From: Hippasteria phrygiana
Lineage: Eukaryota; Echinodermata; Asteroidea; Valvatida; Goniasteridae
Direction: 5' to 3'
Assembly (NCBI GenBank): GCA_037893225.1
Contig: JAZGUH010000331.1
Span: 496,001 to 560,000 of the forward strand
Length of the DNA stretch: 64,000 nucleotides
Shown: piece by piece, positions 42,601-51,304 of the stretch
How the letters are laid out: each line of letters opens with the position of its first letter
Numbering within the stretch: the first letter of the stretch is position 1
Made by a program: the position numbers and the translations under genes
The notes under the pieces: model-generated
Databases searched by the model: none
Told to the model about the DNA's origin: nothing
Seen by the model: the letters and a program-made list of their open reading frames with translations, nothing else

Positions 42601-45600
42601 TTGGGGACGAAGCCGAAGCCGAAGCCCTCTACTGTTTTCATGCTGGACGCCATTTTTTGTCATCAAGCTTGTGCGCGCAATGGATTGTGGGAGGGCAGAC
42701 GTCAACTAAGTGCACATTCTCCGGGTTACCATTCGCATAGTGTAAATGCGGTTACACATTACCCGGGTGCGTGCGGAAGCGGCTAAGCTGAATTGTGGGG
42801 TTAATTTTGTAGTGTGAAACCGATTCTCCGGGTTAGTTTCTACCCGGGTAATGGTTACTACCCGGGTAATAAATTACCCGGGCAAGTCCAGAGTAGTGTG
42901 AAAAGGGTATTTGTTACAAATTGCTTCTCTCCACCCAGGAATAAATGGGTACCTGTTTATAGGCAGTGGTAGTTATGTGTTTGATCAGCACTTTGTGCTT
43001 AACTTGTAGTCAGGCTACATACATGTACATGTACTCCCCGGGGAGCTGAGGAGATGTCAAGAATGATTGAAGGGTCTGATGAGCAGTGCTAATGTACTGC
43101 ATTGAGCACCTTGATTATGGTGGATTTGTGTGCTTCATAAAATCCACACATTATTAATATTATGCCATCATTCTGGTAGTCGGCTGCCTTCAGAGGTAAT
43201 GAGTTCATATACATATTCCCCAGTTTCCCATCCTATTCCCCACCATGTTTCAACTCATTTCCCCTCCCCCCTCACCTTGATTTTTCCTATTTCCTTCAGG
43301 ATGAGGCTTTCTGGCATGTTATCAAACAAGCCATCTGTAGCCATCAGGACTATGTCTCCAACCTTGATGGGGACGCTTAAACTCGAAGCTGACTCGGGAC
43401 TGAAATAAACAATCAAAGCACTCCAAAGTCATCATGCAAATCTTTGTTCCCTGATCTAAAATTCTTAACTTGTTATCTTTTGTCCATTATACTAAATCTA
43501 GTTACAACATTTTAGAATCTAGCTTGTGTACACATGTACATTAAAGTAATTTTAAATGCGTAAGACTTGATAAACACATACAGGAAATTACCAAATCCCT
43601 GTTTACTGACTCGGTTATTAATTCTTCCTCTTGATTTATGACTGCAGGCTCTGATGGAAATTGCTTTCGAAATAATGTTTTCCCCAATAATTGCTTACAA
43701 TGAAAGATTGTTGTGGCCTTGTGGTATGTGCACTCGACTCAAGATCTCCGTGGCTATGTTCAGACACTGTTTTAAATTCCCTTAAAACACTAGTTGAACT
43801 GATTTGGTATAAAGTTTTAGCTAAAACGGAGTCTGAACGGTTTTAAAGTTGACCGAATCGGGTTTATCTCGTCGCTAAAACATTGATTTAAAACACCTCG
43901 GAGGGAGGGTTTAGCGCTAAACCAGAACGGTTTTATCTTCTAATACGATGTCTGGACGGTTTTAGCTAAACTGCTTCCTGTTTTAGCCAGTGCAGTTGAC
44001 TTGGTGTTATGTAACCCCTTTTGTGGCGCGCCTTTTGTTGTGTAAACAATCGCGGTTGTCAGTGCATGTCCTATACACAGCACGCATAGCATGTACGCCA
44101 ACGTAATGCTAGCGTGGTCCATCAATCACCATCTTTGCTAATACAGTAAAGCCTTCACGTGCGTCTTTCTGCTCTTAGCCTTACATTTAGTTCATTGTTC
44201 CGACATTTTTTGAAGCAGTTGTTGAATTATTTTCAAAACTGTTCCCCATTGCATCATGGCCACTGCTTCGACTTCATCAGGATGCATGTTATGGTGGTGC
44301 GCGCAATGCTAGCGATGAATGAATGTAATATGAAGTGTTAGTAAGCACGTACGCCGGCAACCAGTTGAAAGCTGTGCATGCACCCCATACACACAATTTT
44401 ATGATGTACAGTGTACATGTACACACGTAGCGCGTGCTTTATGTACATGTAAATGAGCAGAAGTATATGTGACCCCAAAACAGAGATAAACCACTTCGAG
44501 TTGAACTCGTTATACTTAAAACGGTGTCTGGACGCTCAGTACATGTACATGTATGTTTTAATTTTACAACCGGCCACCCGTAGTGAGCAACCATTTTAAC
44601 TTTTACCCTTTTAACTAAAATGATGTCTGAACATACAGATTGTGGGTTTGGGCCCAGCCAGGGGGTCATGGTGCTTTGTCACAAGTTGCTTCTCTCCACC
44701 CAGGAGTAAATGGGTACCTGTGAGGGCAGTGATGGTTATGTCTGATTACTCCCCAAGGAGCTGAGGTTTCAGGGAATGATTGATGGGCCTGATGAGCAGG
44801 GTAATAATATAGTGCCTTGAACTCCGTGATCATGGCAGATACATGTATGTGAAATCTTATATCAAAATGAACAAAGAAAACTGGCTAAAGTACATGTAGG
44901 ATTCGAGCCTGCGACCTCTGGAATAACAGTGCTCTACCAACCCTACATTGTATGTTGGCGGTCTCCCAAATTGTCAGTATCTTTGTTCGAGTGGGCACTA
45001 CTCAGGAGTCATAAACCCAGAATGCCGTATAGCCAGAGATCACGCCCAATTTTATGATAAAACCTGAGAAGTGACATTGTGGGAATCACTCAATGAGGAT
45101 ACGACTTTTCACCTACATGTACATGTAGTTATTAGTTTCCCTTGTGGATTGTTAGAAAGTCATATCCTCATTGAGTGATCTCCACAATGTTGCTTACCAG
45201 GTATCGTAAAATTGAGCGTATATGGCATTATGGGTTAACATGTTACCCCGGTACCATCCAAACTTTTATTTTCAAAAATGTCAGTATTTAAACACGGTGG
45301 TACTGAAACAGGAAAATGACTTCACCAGTATTTTAATATTCCAAAAGAATCAATCGGTTTCAGTCAGGATTGAAAAAAAAATGAATCCTCAAATAAATGC
45401 CCAGCCTACATGTACATGTATTTCCTTAGCTAATTAATTTCCTGATCATTAACTCGACAAATTCAACCTCTTTCCATAAAAAGGCTATCAAATAAATAAC
45501 TGTCCAAATTAATTGACTCCACTCCAACATTCTTCAGTAAGTAACATTTTACTTTATCGCCAAACAAACGACAAGGGAAACAAACCAGTAATTTATATCA

Positions 45601-46703
45601 ATTTTTAAGATTGAATAACAAAACTGACAGGAGTTTTTGAACCTTTGAACTCCAAGTTCTCCAAGTCACTGTGTCAGTGCTCTACAAACTGAGCTACGCT
45701 CTGCCCTTTGTTGTTGGTCTCAAAATTTTGTTTGCCATTTTGTTGAGGGGGCACTTCAAGTTGTCTGAAGTCTTTAACCCATCATGCTGTACAGCATGAG
45801 ATCACACCCCCAACTAGTATATTTTAACTATTTCATACCACTTACATACTGTACATGTAAAAGGTGCATGTACATTTGCAATTCCTATCAAAAAACAAAA
45901 CTTGTGAATTATTATGAAATACCTTACTTGACTCTAAGTAATAGTCTCAAGCAATCAGTGAAATCTTGACACCTGGTGTGCTGTACTGTCATTTGAAAGA
46001 AAAGTGGAATTTTTGTATCAATTTTTAGCGATGGTCGGCCGACCGTCTTTGGGAAAAAAATGGCCACAATGTACCAACTTTAGTTAGTCCACATTTTGTT
46101 TGGCAATTGGTTACACATCCATGCCAGAACAGGTGCAAGCCAGCTAGTCTAGTTCCCCAACCTGATAATTTCCTGACTACAAGAACAGCATTTTGTTCTC
46201 CTTGTTTTCCCAGAATAGCTGAGAAGCAAACCAAATGTAAATATTCTAATTTTTGCTTTCATAATCAACCGAATTAATGTTCCTGAAGCAGAACATGCAC
46301 CAAAATTTAGAATATTTCCATTTGGTTTGCTTCTCAGTTATTCGGAGACGAATAAGGCACACAAGACTTTAAACAGGTCAGTGTTACAGTACATGTACAT
46401 GTATCTGCTATAAAACACTAACCCGCAAATTCATTCATTGATGAAAATTACAGCAGAAGCAACCACTGTATGCATGTGTGGTGACAAAGTGGTTTACAGC
46501 TTCTTACCTGTCACTAAGAATTGTGTTCAACCCTGGGGGCGCTATTGATAGCTGGAAAGGTGTGTTGAAGTAATGTTGCTGCTCCTCCGACCTATGGACG
46601 ACTTTCCCACCTCGGACCACCAGGAACCCTGAATCTCCTAGGTTAGCTGAGTGTAATGTTTTAGTTTCGTTGTCAATGATGATGATACACGCTGTGCTGC
46701 TAC
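35057..46703 (-). CDS. pptc7: PPTC7-like PP2C protein phosphatase, C-terminal part, 4 exons
   Basis: Four minus-strand exons join in frame: 46703-46508, 43399-43276, 39448-39319 and 35124-35057. The product is a PPM/PP2C-fold serine/threonine phosphatase. In vertebrates PPTC7 is mitochondrial and acts on coenzyme-Q biosynthesis and mitophagy proteins (known of the family, not seen here). Visible motifs in order are [30 protein letters not shown] (PPTC7 hallmark), [10 protein letters not shown] (PP2C metal-binding Asp), [16 protein letters not shown] (PPTC7 hallmark) and [11 protein letters not shown] (second metal-binding Asp), ending after about 11 more residues. The N-terminal GDD and DGVGG motifs are not in the window, so the first exon(s) lie to the right. 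Introns of about 3.1, 3.8 and 4.2 kb are full of nested mobile elements. The gene converges on the coiled-coil gene, with about 26 kb between stop codons. Confidence 0.93.
36113..36328. mobile_element. hAT-type MITE related to the 3540 element
   Basis: It starts CAGAGTTGTACTCCAGTCCC and ends CTAATACAACTCTG. The flanks CTGTGCAG and CTGTGCTC agree at six of eight positions. The interior shares AAGTCCTTTCACAAGTCC and TGACAAAGGAATGCCTTTGT with the interior of 3540-3720. Confidence 0.8.
36529..36662 (+). repeat. GAGACC tandem array, left
   Basis: CGAGAC hexamers with interruptions (GATGGTC, CTGCAA, CTAATGGCC) spaced in the array. It mirrors the array at 38125-38276. Confidence 0.95.
38125..38276 (+). 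repeat. GAGACC tandem array, right
   Basis: CGAGAC hexamers, then mixed GGTCTCGAGACC palindromes near the terminus. Interruptions CACGGGGTAC and CACAGGGTAC mark a larger period of about 40 bp. Confidence 0.95.
38285..39318. other. PPTC7 intron, mostly unrecognised
   Basis: A CAACTTGA/GAGACAA-rich stretch at 38320-38450 may be another repeat. Otherwise I see nothing. Confidence 0.45.
39319..39448 (-). CDS. pptc7: PPTC7 exon ([17 protein letters not shown])
   Basis: The acceptor is atttcacag|GATCAG and the donor TTTTTAG|gtgggt. It is 130 nt, entering in phase 0 and leaving one base. It encodes [20 protein letters not shown], then [15 protein letters not shown], the most diagnostic PPTC7 segment. 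Confidence 0.95.
39568..40035 (+). pseudogene. LINE 3' end fragment, copy 2
   Basis: It matches 4175-4575 in order (GTTGGGCTC, CTTGTCCAGCTT, CCCACCAATATACT, TTCTTTGCCTGGTGCATGTT, TTCAAGAGGAATATTAA, CCTTGAGTGG). A 70-bp insertion (39884-39953), bounded by inverted TTAACCCTAACC and GGTTAGGGTTAA, interrupts it. Confidence 0.75.
40374..42912. mobile_element. MITE with CCCTTTTCACACTAC ends, inserted in SINE A
   Basis: The left end AAGCCCTTTTCACACTACAC and the right end AGTAGTGTGAAAAGGGTATT are inverted. Subterminal regions repeat ACCCGGGTAAT, CTCCGGGTTA and CCGGGTTAAC in both orientations. The middle is occupied by the hAT-like insertion at 40669-42182. Confidence 0.8.
40669..42182. mobile_element. 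hAT-like element with CAGGGTTCTCC ends, nested in the MITE
   Basis: It starts CAGGGTTCTCCCCAGG and ends AGGAGAACCCTG. TAGTG flanks both sides, but a full 8-bp duplication is not clear. The interior includes two copies of AATTGGCCAGGGGTTCCCCC 80 bp apart (41174 and 41254) and repeated GCGTATCGG near the right end. No transposase recognised. Confidence 0.65.
43276..43399 (-). CDS. pptc7: PPTC7 exon ([18 protein letters not shown])
   Basis: The acceptor is tatttcag|TCCCGA and the donor ATCAAG|gtgagg. It is 124 nt and leaves in phase 0. It contains the PP2C motif ATDGLFDNM with the conserved Asp-Gly, followed by an amphipathic helix ([12 protein letters not shown]). Confidence 0.95.
43709..44860 (+). 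mobile_element. tRNA-SINE copy B, split by a MITE
   Basis: The A-box half TGGCCTTGTGGTATGTGCAC lies at 43714 and the B-box half GATTGTGGGTTTGGGCC at 44637. The body TTGCTTCTCTCCACCCAGGA, AATGGGTACCTG and GATTGATGGGCCTGATGAGC follows. The split falls inside the tRNA-like part. Confidence 0.82.
43756..44634. mobile_element. MITE with TGTTCAGACA ends, TA TSD, inserted in SINE B
   Basis: It starts TGTTCAGACACTGTTTTAA and ends AAATGATGTCTGAACA with TA on each side. The subterminal parts repeat CGGTTTTA, GTCTGGACG and TTAGCTAAA. About 880 bp. It carries no transposase. Confidence 0.83.
44870..45235 (-). mobile_element. tRNA-SINE (11706 family), minus strand, interrupted
   Basis: On the minus strand the head (AATTGGGCGTGATCTCTGGC, CCAACATACA) precedes a damaged tRNA-like part (GGTTGGTAGAGCAC, GCAGGCTCGAATCC) and the tail CAGTTTTCTTTGTTCA. 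A second head fragment lies at 45196-45235. A small palindromic MITE separates the two. Confidence 0.75.
45074..45190. mobile_element. Small palindromic MITE with ACATTGTGG ends
   Basis: ACATTGTGGGAATCACTCAA and its near-exact inverted partner (TTGAGTGATCTCCACAATGT) pair over 27 bp with two mismatches. It is 117 bp and has an ACATGT microsatellite in the loop. Confidence 0.82.
45600..45830 (-). mobile_element. tRNA-SINE, diverged relative of the 11706 family
   Basis: On the minus strand: GGGTGTGATCTCATGCTGTA, AAAGGGCAGAGCGTAGCTCAG, TTTGTAGAGCACTGACACAG, GGTTCAAAAACTCCTGTCAG. Head, tRNA-like part and tail keep the order of the family, but identity is clearly lower. Confidence 0.7.
45890..46500. 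repeat. Dispersed palindromic repeat, inverse orientation to 28510-29560
   Basis: AATTATTATGAAATACCTTA, CTTGACACCTGGTGTGCTGT and AGAAAAGTGGAA match 29410-29510. ATCTGCTATAAAACACTAAC and TGAAAATTACAGCAGAAGCA are the inverse of 28535-28600. An additional TTTGGTTTGCTTCTCAG inverted pair lies at 46214-46340. Confidence 0.7.
46508..46703 (-). CDS. pptc7: PPTC7 exon (GDSGF ... LSD), first visible
   Basis: On the minus strand the acceptor is tatcacag|GTAGCA and the donor AGTGACAG|gtaaga. It is 196 nt, entering with two bases and leaving with two bases of a codon. It carries [20 protein letters not shown], then [19 protein letters not shown] and the [19 protein letters not shown] block. Confidence 0.95.
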
Positions 46704-47083
46704 CTGTGATAGAGAAATAAAATAAATTGATACAATTCAATATTAAAAATTCTGTTAGTTCTAAGTCTGGTTTATTTTACCAGGAACTTACGGGGTTCCA
46801 CAGCTAGAAATGAAGCAAGTTCGGTAAAGGACTATAGTTAACTACTATAGCCAATTGTTGGACTAACTTTGTTTGAATGCTGGCTAGTCAACCAGGTCTA
46901 GTCAACTGTCTGAATTACCAAGTGCTTAATAGGTCTGCTCACAAGGTGATACAATACATGTACATGTACATTTACATGTACATGACATGGTGTGGTGCAT
47001 TTTTTACAAAAGGTTTAGAATATACGAGGTGCAATCATAAAGTTCCGAGACTGGGCCTATAACAAGCAAAAACTGTACATGAT

Positions 47084-48430
47084 TTAAATCTGGCCGCCAT
47101 CCCCTACAAAGTAGTCCCCTTGTGCAGCGATATACCGCTCCCAGCGCGCCTGCCATGCTTGGAACGCTTCCTGGAAATCCTGTTCTGTATTAAAGCGCGT
47201 CAAGCACCATCTGCGATTCGCGCTGGATCTCCTCTAGTGTCAAAACGGCGACCTTCAGCTTGATTTAGGGGGAACAGAAAAAAGCCGCAGGGAGCCAAAA
47301 CCGGCAAGTACGGGGGTGGGGAGCAACTATTGTGTTGTTGCGGGCGAGAAAATTTGCGCGTTGAAAACGCGCTGTAAGTGTTGTCACGTTGGAGCACCCA
47401 ATTTCCAGCGCGCCACAGTTCAGGCCATTTGCACTGAATGTTCTTCCTCAGAACGGTGCAGTAGAACTCAGCGTTGACAGTCTGACCCTGGGGTGAGGAA
47501 TTCACGGTGCACAATCCCGTGAATGTCAAAGAAAATGATGAGCATGCTCTTGGTTGCGCTCCGGACCTGACGCGCCTTTTTCGGACTTGGAGACTGCGGG
47601 CTCTTCCACTGAGAAGACTGTTGTTTGGTATCTATGTCATAGCCGTAGACCCAACTCTCGTCACCGCTGACGATTCTCGTCACCGCTGATGATCCTCGAC
47701 ATGAAGTCTGGGTCATCCTGGGACTGTTGATGGAGATCCTCCCAGACTTGGACACAGTGCTGCTTCTGCTCAGGATTCAGGAGCCTGGGCACGAACTTGG
47801 CAGTGACGCGGCGCATGTTCAGATTGGATGTGAGGATTGCCTGAACTTTTCCAAATGACACGTTGGCGATGTCAGCAATGTCCAGGATGGTGATCCGACG
47901 ATCCTGACGCACACTTCTTTCAATTTGTAAATTAGAACAGAGATGTTTTCTCTTTTGCCCTGTCCTGACGTACATTTGTAATATATGAAGCACAGTATAC
48001 TCGGTGCTTTCCGAGAGCCTGTGTGAAAAAATTCACAGGCTTACTCGGGCGGGATTCGAACCCACGACTTCCTGCTTACTAGTGCAGACGTCTTAACCAC
48101 TCGACCACTGAGCTTGCCGGGGTCGGCTGGCCGATTCAAATCCAATGCAGCTGCGGGTACCGCGTGATCAGTCTTCTTTCCATCTTCTGACTTCTTTCAA
48201 TTTCTTGGACATTTTCGGGGGTTGTGCTCGTGGAGGGTCGCCCTGGCCTCTCGTTGTCCTCCACCGACGTTCTGCCCCTCTTGAAACGGGAATGACACTC
48301 AAAACACCTCGCCCGGCTCATTGCTTCATTGTCGTAGGCTTTCTGAAGTATTTCAAGGGTCTCTGTATATTTCCCCCCCGAGTTTGACACAAAATTTGAT
48401 GTTGGTTCTCTGCTCAAGTTTCAGGTCCAT
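47084..48430 (-). pseudogene. mariner transposase pseudogene
   Basis: The frame starts MDLKLEQRTNIKFCVKLG at 48430. An extra G in the run at about 48376-48382 shifts it, then YTETLEILQKAY and SRFKRGRTSVEDNERPGRPS (HTH linker, GRP(S) hook) follow. Further on are KFVPRLLNPEQKQ, IVSGDESWVYGYD (first catalytic Asp), IIFFDIHGIVHREF and VLQRDN (second Asp region). In the third catalytic motif both Asp residues of the usual SPDLAP(S/C)D are replaced (LPVLAPCG). A 30-bp tandem duplication near GDE and a SINE also disrupt it. The usual length is about 345 residues. It is not functional. Confidence 0.9.
47927..48189 (-). mobile_element. tRNA-derived SINE inserted in the mariner transposase, 14-bp TSD
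   Basis: ACTTCTTTCAATTT lies at 47913-47926 and again at 48190-48203, flanking the insertion exactly where the transposase frame breaks between ...EIERS and VRQDRR. On the minus strand the tRNA-like part reads GCTCAGTGGTCGAGTGGTTA, then GTGGGTTCGAATCCCGCCC (B box), followed by a hairpin CCTGTGAATTTTTTCACACAGG-like element split over about 22 bp. This SINE belongs to a different family from the 11706 type. Confidence 0.92.
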
Positions 48431-48619
48431 TGTGAAATGCGCACGTACCTGTGGTCACAAAAATGCGTGTAACATAGGTGCTGATATTGATCAAGTGATG
48501 TAACTTGGAATACTTACTCACGAAAGTTATTGCTTACACCTGCTACATGCACATTATTGTGCTGCGCTCTGTTCGTTTGCAACAGGAACAGTCTCGGAAC
48601 TTTTTGATCGCACCTCGTA

Positions 48620-49440
48620 CTTAAAGAGCAACTAAGACGCCAATTACAATTTTGACTTTTTGGACTTATCTGATAGTTTATGCCTCCTCAAAACTAATAT
48701 AACAAGTTTCATGAGTCAGAAAAAAAAAAATGTTTTTGAGCCTTTTCCTTCTGAGCACTTTGACTCGATTCAGAAAAGGCCGAGGTCAACTGCGTGCCGT
48801 ATCGCGCGAGTAATGACGTATACGTGTAGAAACATATGACGTCACTGTATTATAAAACAATGTTTTACGCAGAGTCTGTACGTATTTTTTGTCCAAGGCT
48901 AGTATTACATGCTGTGCTTTTTGCATGATGATTTATGTGTAACACCACGGTAAACATATTTTAAAGTGTTGACATCTTTGTGAGACACATTTTGAATTGG
49001 GGTTGTAGGCTTGTTCTTGCTGAAAAGCTAGTTACGAGTCATACTTTCCTTTGTTTGCAGTCTGCTTTTATTGGGACCTGTGCGGTGAGTTGTGTGTGAG
49101 CTAATGCTATACTCTAGTTTGGCGACTTTGCTTATGCAGCTCTCATAAGGACCCGCACCTTCTCATAACTACATGTATACACACAATTTCTGTTATAATG
49201 TACCAGACTTAATCGCATGCAGCCTATACAGTACTGTACGTGTACAAATGGTCATTTCTTCTTTTATATTGTAATATCCTTTGAGATAGATTTGTTTAAT
49301 GAAAGTGACAGGTATGGTAACTGATCATTCTGAAAGTCCAGTGGCTCCACACTGCCAGCAAACTAAATGCCAAGTCCTGCAGGCTCTTTAGTGATTTACT
49401 GCCGATCACTGCCAGTGTATAACATCTACAATCAGGAAAA
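48620..49440. other. Unrecognised DNA right of the mariner
   Basis: No coding region or repeat was recognised. If PPTC7 upstream exons were here they should show GDD or DGVGGW on the minus strand, and I do not find them. Confidence 0.5.
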
Positions 49441-49469
49441 GCTGGCGTTGCTCATTAAAGAGCAGTCAC

Positions 49470-49880
49470 ATGCACATACATGTATGTACATTGTACATGT
49501 ACCATGGAAGTACACACAAAGGTGAAAGTAGTGCCAACCACATCTGGGAAGAATACAAATGTACATGTACATGTACATGTACTTCAGCCATTTGTACAAT
49601 TGATTTTTAATTCTGAGGAGGTACATGCGTGTATCCTGTTCATCGTACAGCAACAGCGACTACTTGATTCACAGGCATGTACATGTACACTGTACATACA
49701 GTACAATACATACATGTACATGTACATGTACTTATGTAGCATCCGTAGTATTTGCAATTTGGTTTCACATATTACATGTACAAATTTCAGCAAAGCTATT
49801 TTGATGGTTTTATAGCCATGGCAAATGTGTGTTGTACATAGTACATTAACTTCCTTCAACTAACCGTACATGTATGGCAC
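49470..49880. repeat. ACATGT microsatellite cluster
   Basis: Runs of (GTACAT)n occur at 49488-49501, 49559-49581, 49676-49690 and 49711-49731. Similar short runs are scattered through the window (for example 33471-33486, 60847-60877, 60982-61025, 61560-61579). Confidence 0.9.
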
Positions 49881-50320
49881 TGATTTGTTTGATTTTTTTT
49901 TTAAAACAATGCTTATAAACTTGGTGTCTGTCACAATACATACATTTTACAACTGAACTGCGAAATTAAGCAAAGAAGAAATACAATGTACTTTAAATTA
50001 TAAGGTTCCAAAATTTGAAAATTTGAAAATAATTCACTGTATACAGCACTACATGTATGTAGCTGTTAACCCCTTGAACGGTGGATGGTGAATTGGTTCC
50101 ATTCCCTCTTCAAAATACTTACTGTACAATGTAGTTTAGAAAACAATGGAGAGAAAGTAAATGTATTGAAATACACACAAAATGGAGTGGGCAGGGGGAT
50201 AATAAAATATATCTATAAAACTACCACAATTGCATAAACTATATGTACACAACATACATGTACAAACATTCTTTTCTGGGGCCAATTTCAAAGAAAAAAA
50301 CAATTGCTTAATTAAAGCCC

Positions 50321-50430
50321 TGCCAGATGCAGCAGTGCATACATGTACAATGTACATGTACGTGTAGCTACACATAAATGTGTACGTGTATGTGCTGACA
50401 GCTCCACTTTGCTGGACCCTGCACACAAGT
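50321..50430. repeat. Repeat CCCTGCCAGATGCAGCA, copy 2
   Basis: It shares CCCTGCCAGATGCAGCA, GTGCTGACA, TCCACTTTGCTGGAC and CTGCACACAAGTC with 13981-14045. ACATGT repeats are inserted. Confidence 0.7.
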
Positions 50431-50619
50431 CAATTTGACCATGGAAGAATCCATGATTTGACAAAGGGGCCGTCCATAAATCCACATGACTGTCATGCTA
50501 CATGGATAAGTTAAACAACAGTTAAATTATACAAAGTCACAAGAAATACATCACAGAGTTTTATTGGTAACCTGACTTTACTACGCAGGTTTTTTGTGCT
50601 TAAACATGTTAAAGGTAGT

Positions 50620-50985
50620 GTATATGATTGGTCATTGTTGCAATTTTCAGAAAAGGTCGGATTTGGGGGTTAGTATTTTATAGGAAATATCGTTCCACTG
50701 ACATGTTCAAAGTTTTGCATTGTTGGATGGCAAAAAAACGAGAGAAAAACGGTCCTCGTTTTCAACCGTCGGGCGGATGATAGCTTTTAGTCAAGGCGCG
50801 CGTGGCTAACTGGACGCGTGGCGCGCGTGGCTACCTGGACGCGTGACGCGCCCCGAATGCCAGCATGTCCGGGGCACACCACTCGTCCGTGTAGCCACGC
50901 GTGCCTCGACTAAAGGCTATAGGGCAGTTTTTTTACGATTTCCAGCTGGATATAAATTTCCACTTTTCTTGACAACGACAGCAGG
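50620..50985. repeat. Palindromic dispersed repeat, copy 2 (see 26377)
   Basis: GATTGGTCATTGTTGCAATT, GGATTTGGGGGTTAGTATTT and TCAACCGTCGGGCGGATGAT are shared. An inverted centre (GCTTTTAGTCAAGGCGCGCG against CACGCGTGCCTCGACTAAAGGC, 22 bases with mismatches) is present. Confidence 0.8.
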
Positions 50986-51160
50986 CCTCAAATTTAACGG
51001 TGGCCACGACGGCCAGTGCCGCCGATGCCCTTCAGTTTGCCGTGGTGCCATTCACAAAATCGCACTCTTCACGGCCAGTCTTGCCATGCCCTTTTTCCAA
51101 CTGGCCGTAGTGCCCTCGTTGCCAACACGCCACGCGTAGGCTAGGCCAAGCCCGTCCGTT

Positions 51161-51304
51161 GACTCGGGGACGAGTCGACTCGGGGACGAGTCGACTCGGG
51201 GACGAGTCGACTCGGGGACGAGTCGACTCGGGGACGAGTCGACTCGGGGACGAGTCGACTCGGGGACGAGTCGACTCGGGGACGAGTCGACTCGGGGACG
51301 AGTT
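51161..51304. repeat. Minisatellite, 9 copies of a self-complementary 16-bp unit
   Basis: GACTCGGGGACGAGTC is repeated nine times; only the last copy has one change. Each unit is itself a hairpin (GACTCG/CGAGTC). The flanking ORFs are artefacts. Confidence 0.97.

Larger units (their letters stand above)
40300..43130 (+). mobile_element. tRNA-SINE copy A, split by nested insertions
   Basis: The left part holds a B-box-like GGGTTCGAGTCC (40326-40337) and GGGGTCATGGTAC, CTTGAGCAAGACAC (to 40373). The right part resumes at about 42912 with ACAAATTGCTTCTCTCCACC and AATGGGTACCTG. Copy B at 43709-44860 has the same order. About 2.5 kb of other elements separates the two parts. Confidence 0.8.
47023..48619 (-). 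mobile_element. mariner transposon, full length with TIRs, inactivated
   Basis: The TIRs are TACGAGGTGCAATCATAAAG... on the left and the inverted ...TGATCGCACCTCGTA on the right, about 30 bp with a few mismatches. TA precedes the left end; the right flank is C. The element is about 1.6 kb, or about 1.32 kb without the inserted SINE, a normal mariner size. It lies 5' of the visible PPTC7 exons, in an intron or upstream. Confidence 0.93.

Noticed and set aside
48034..48117. Possible tRNA gene on the minus strand
   Set aside because: The sequence is part of a 263-bp insertion with a 14-bp target duplication, so it is a SINE.
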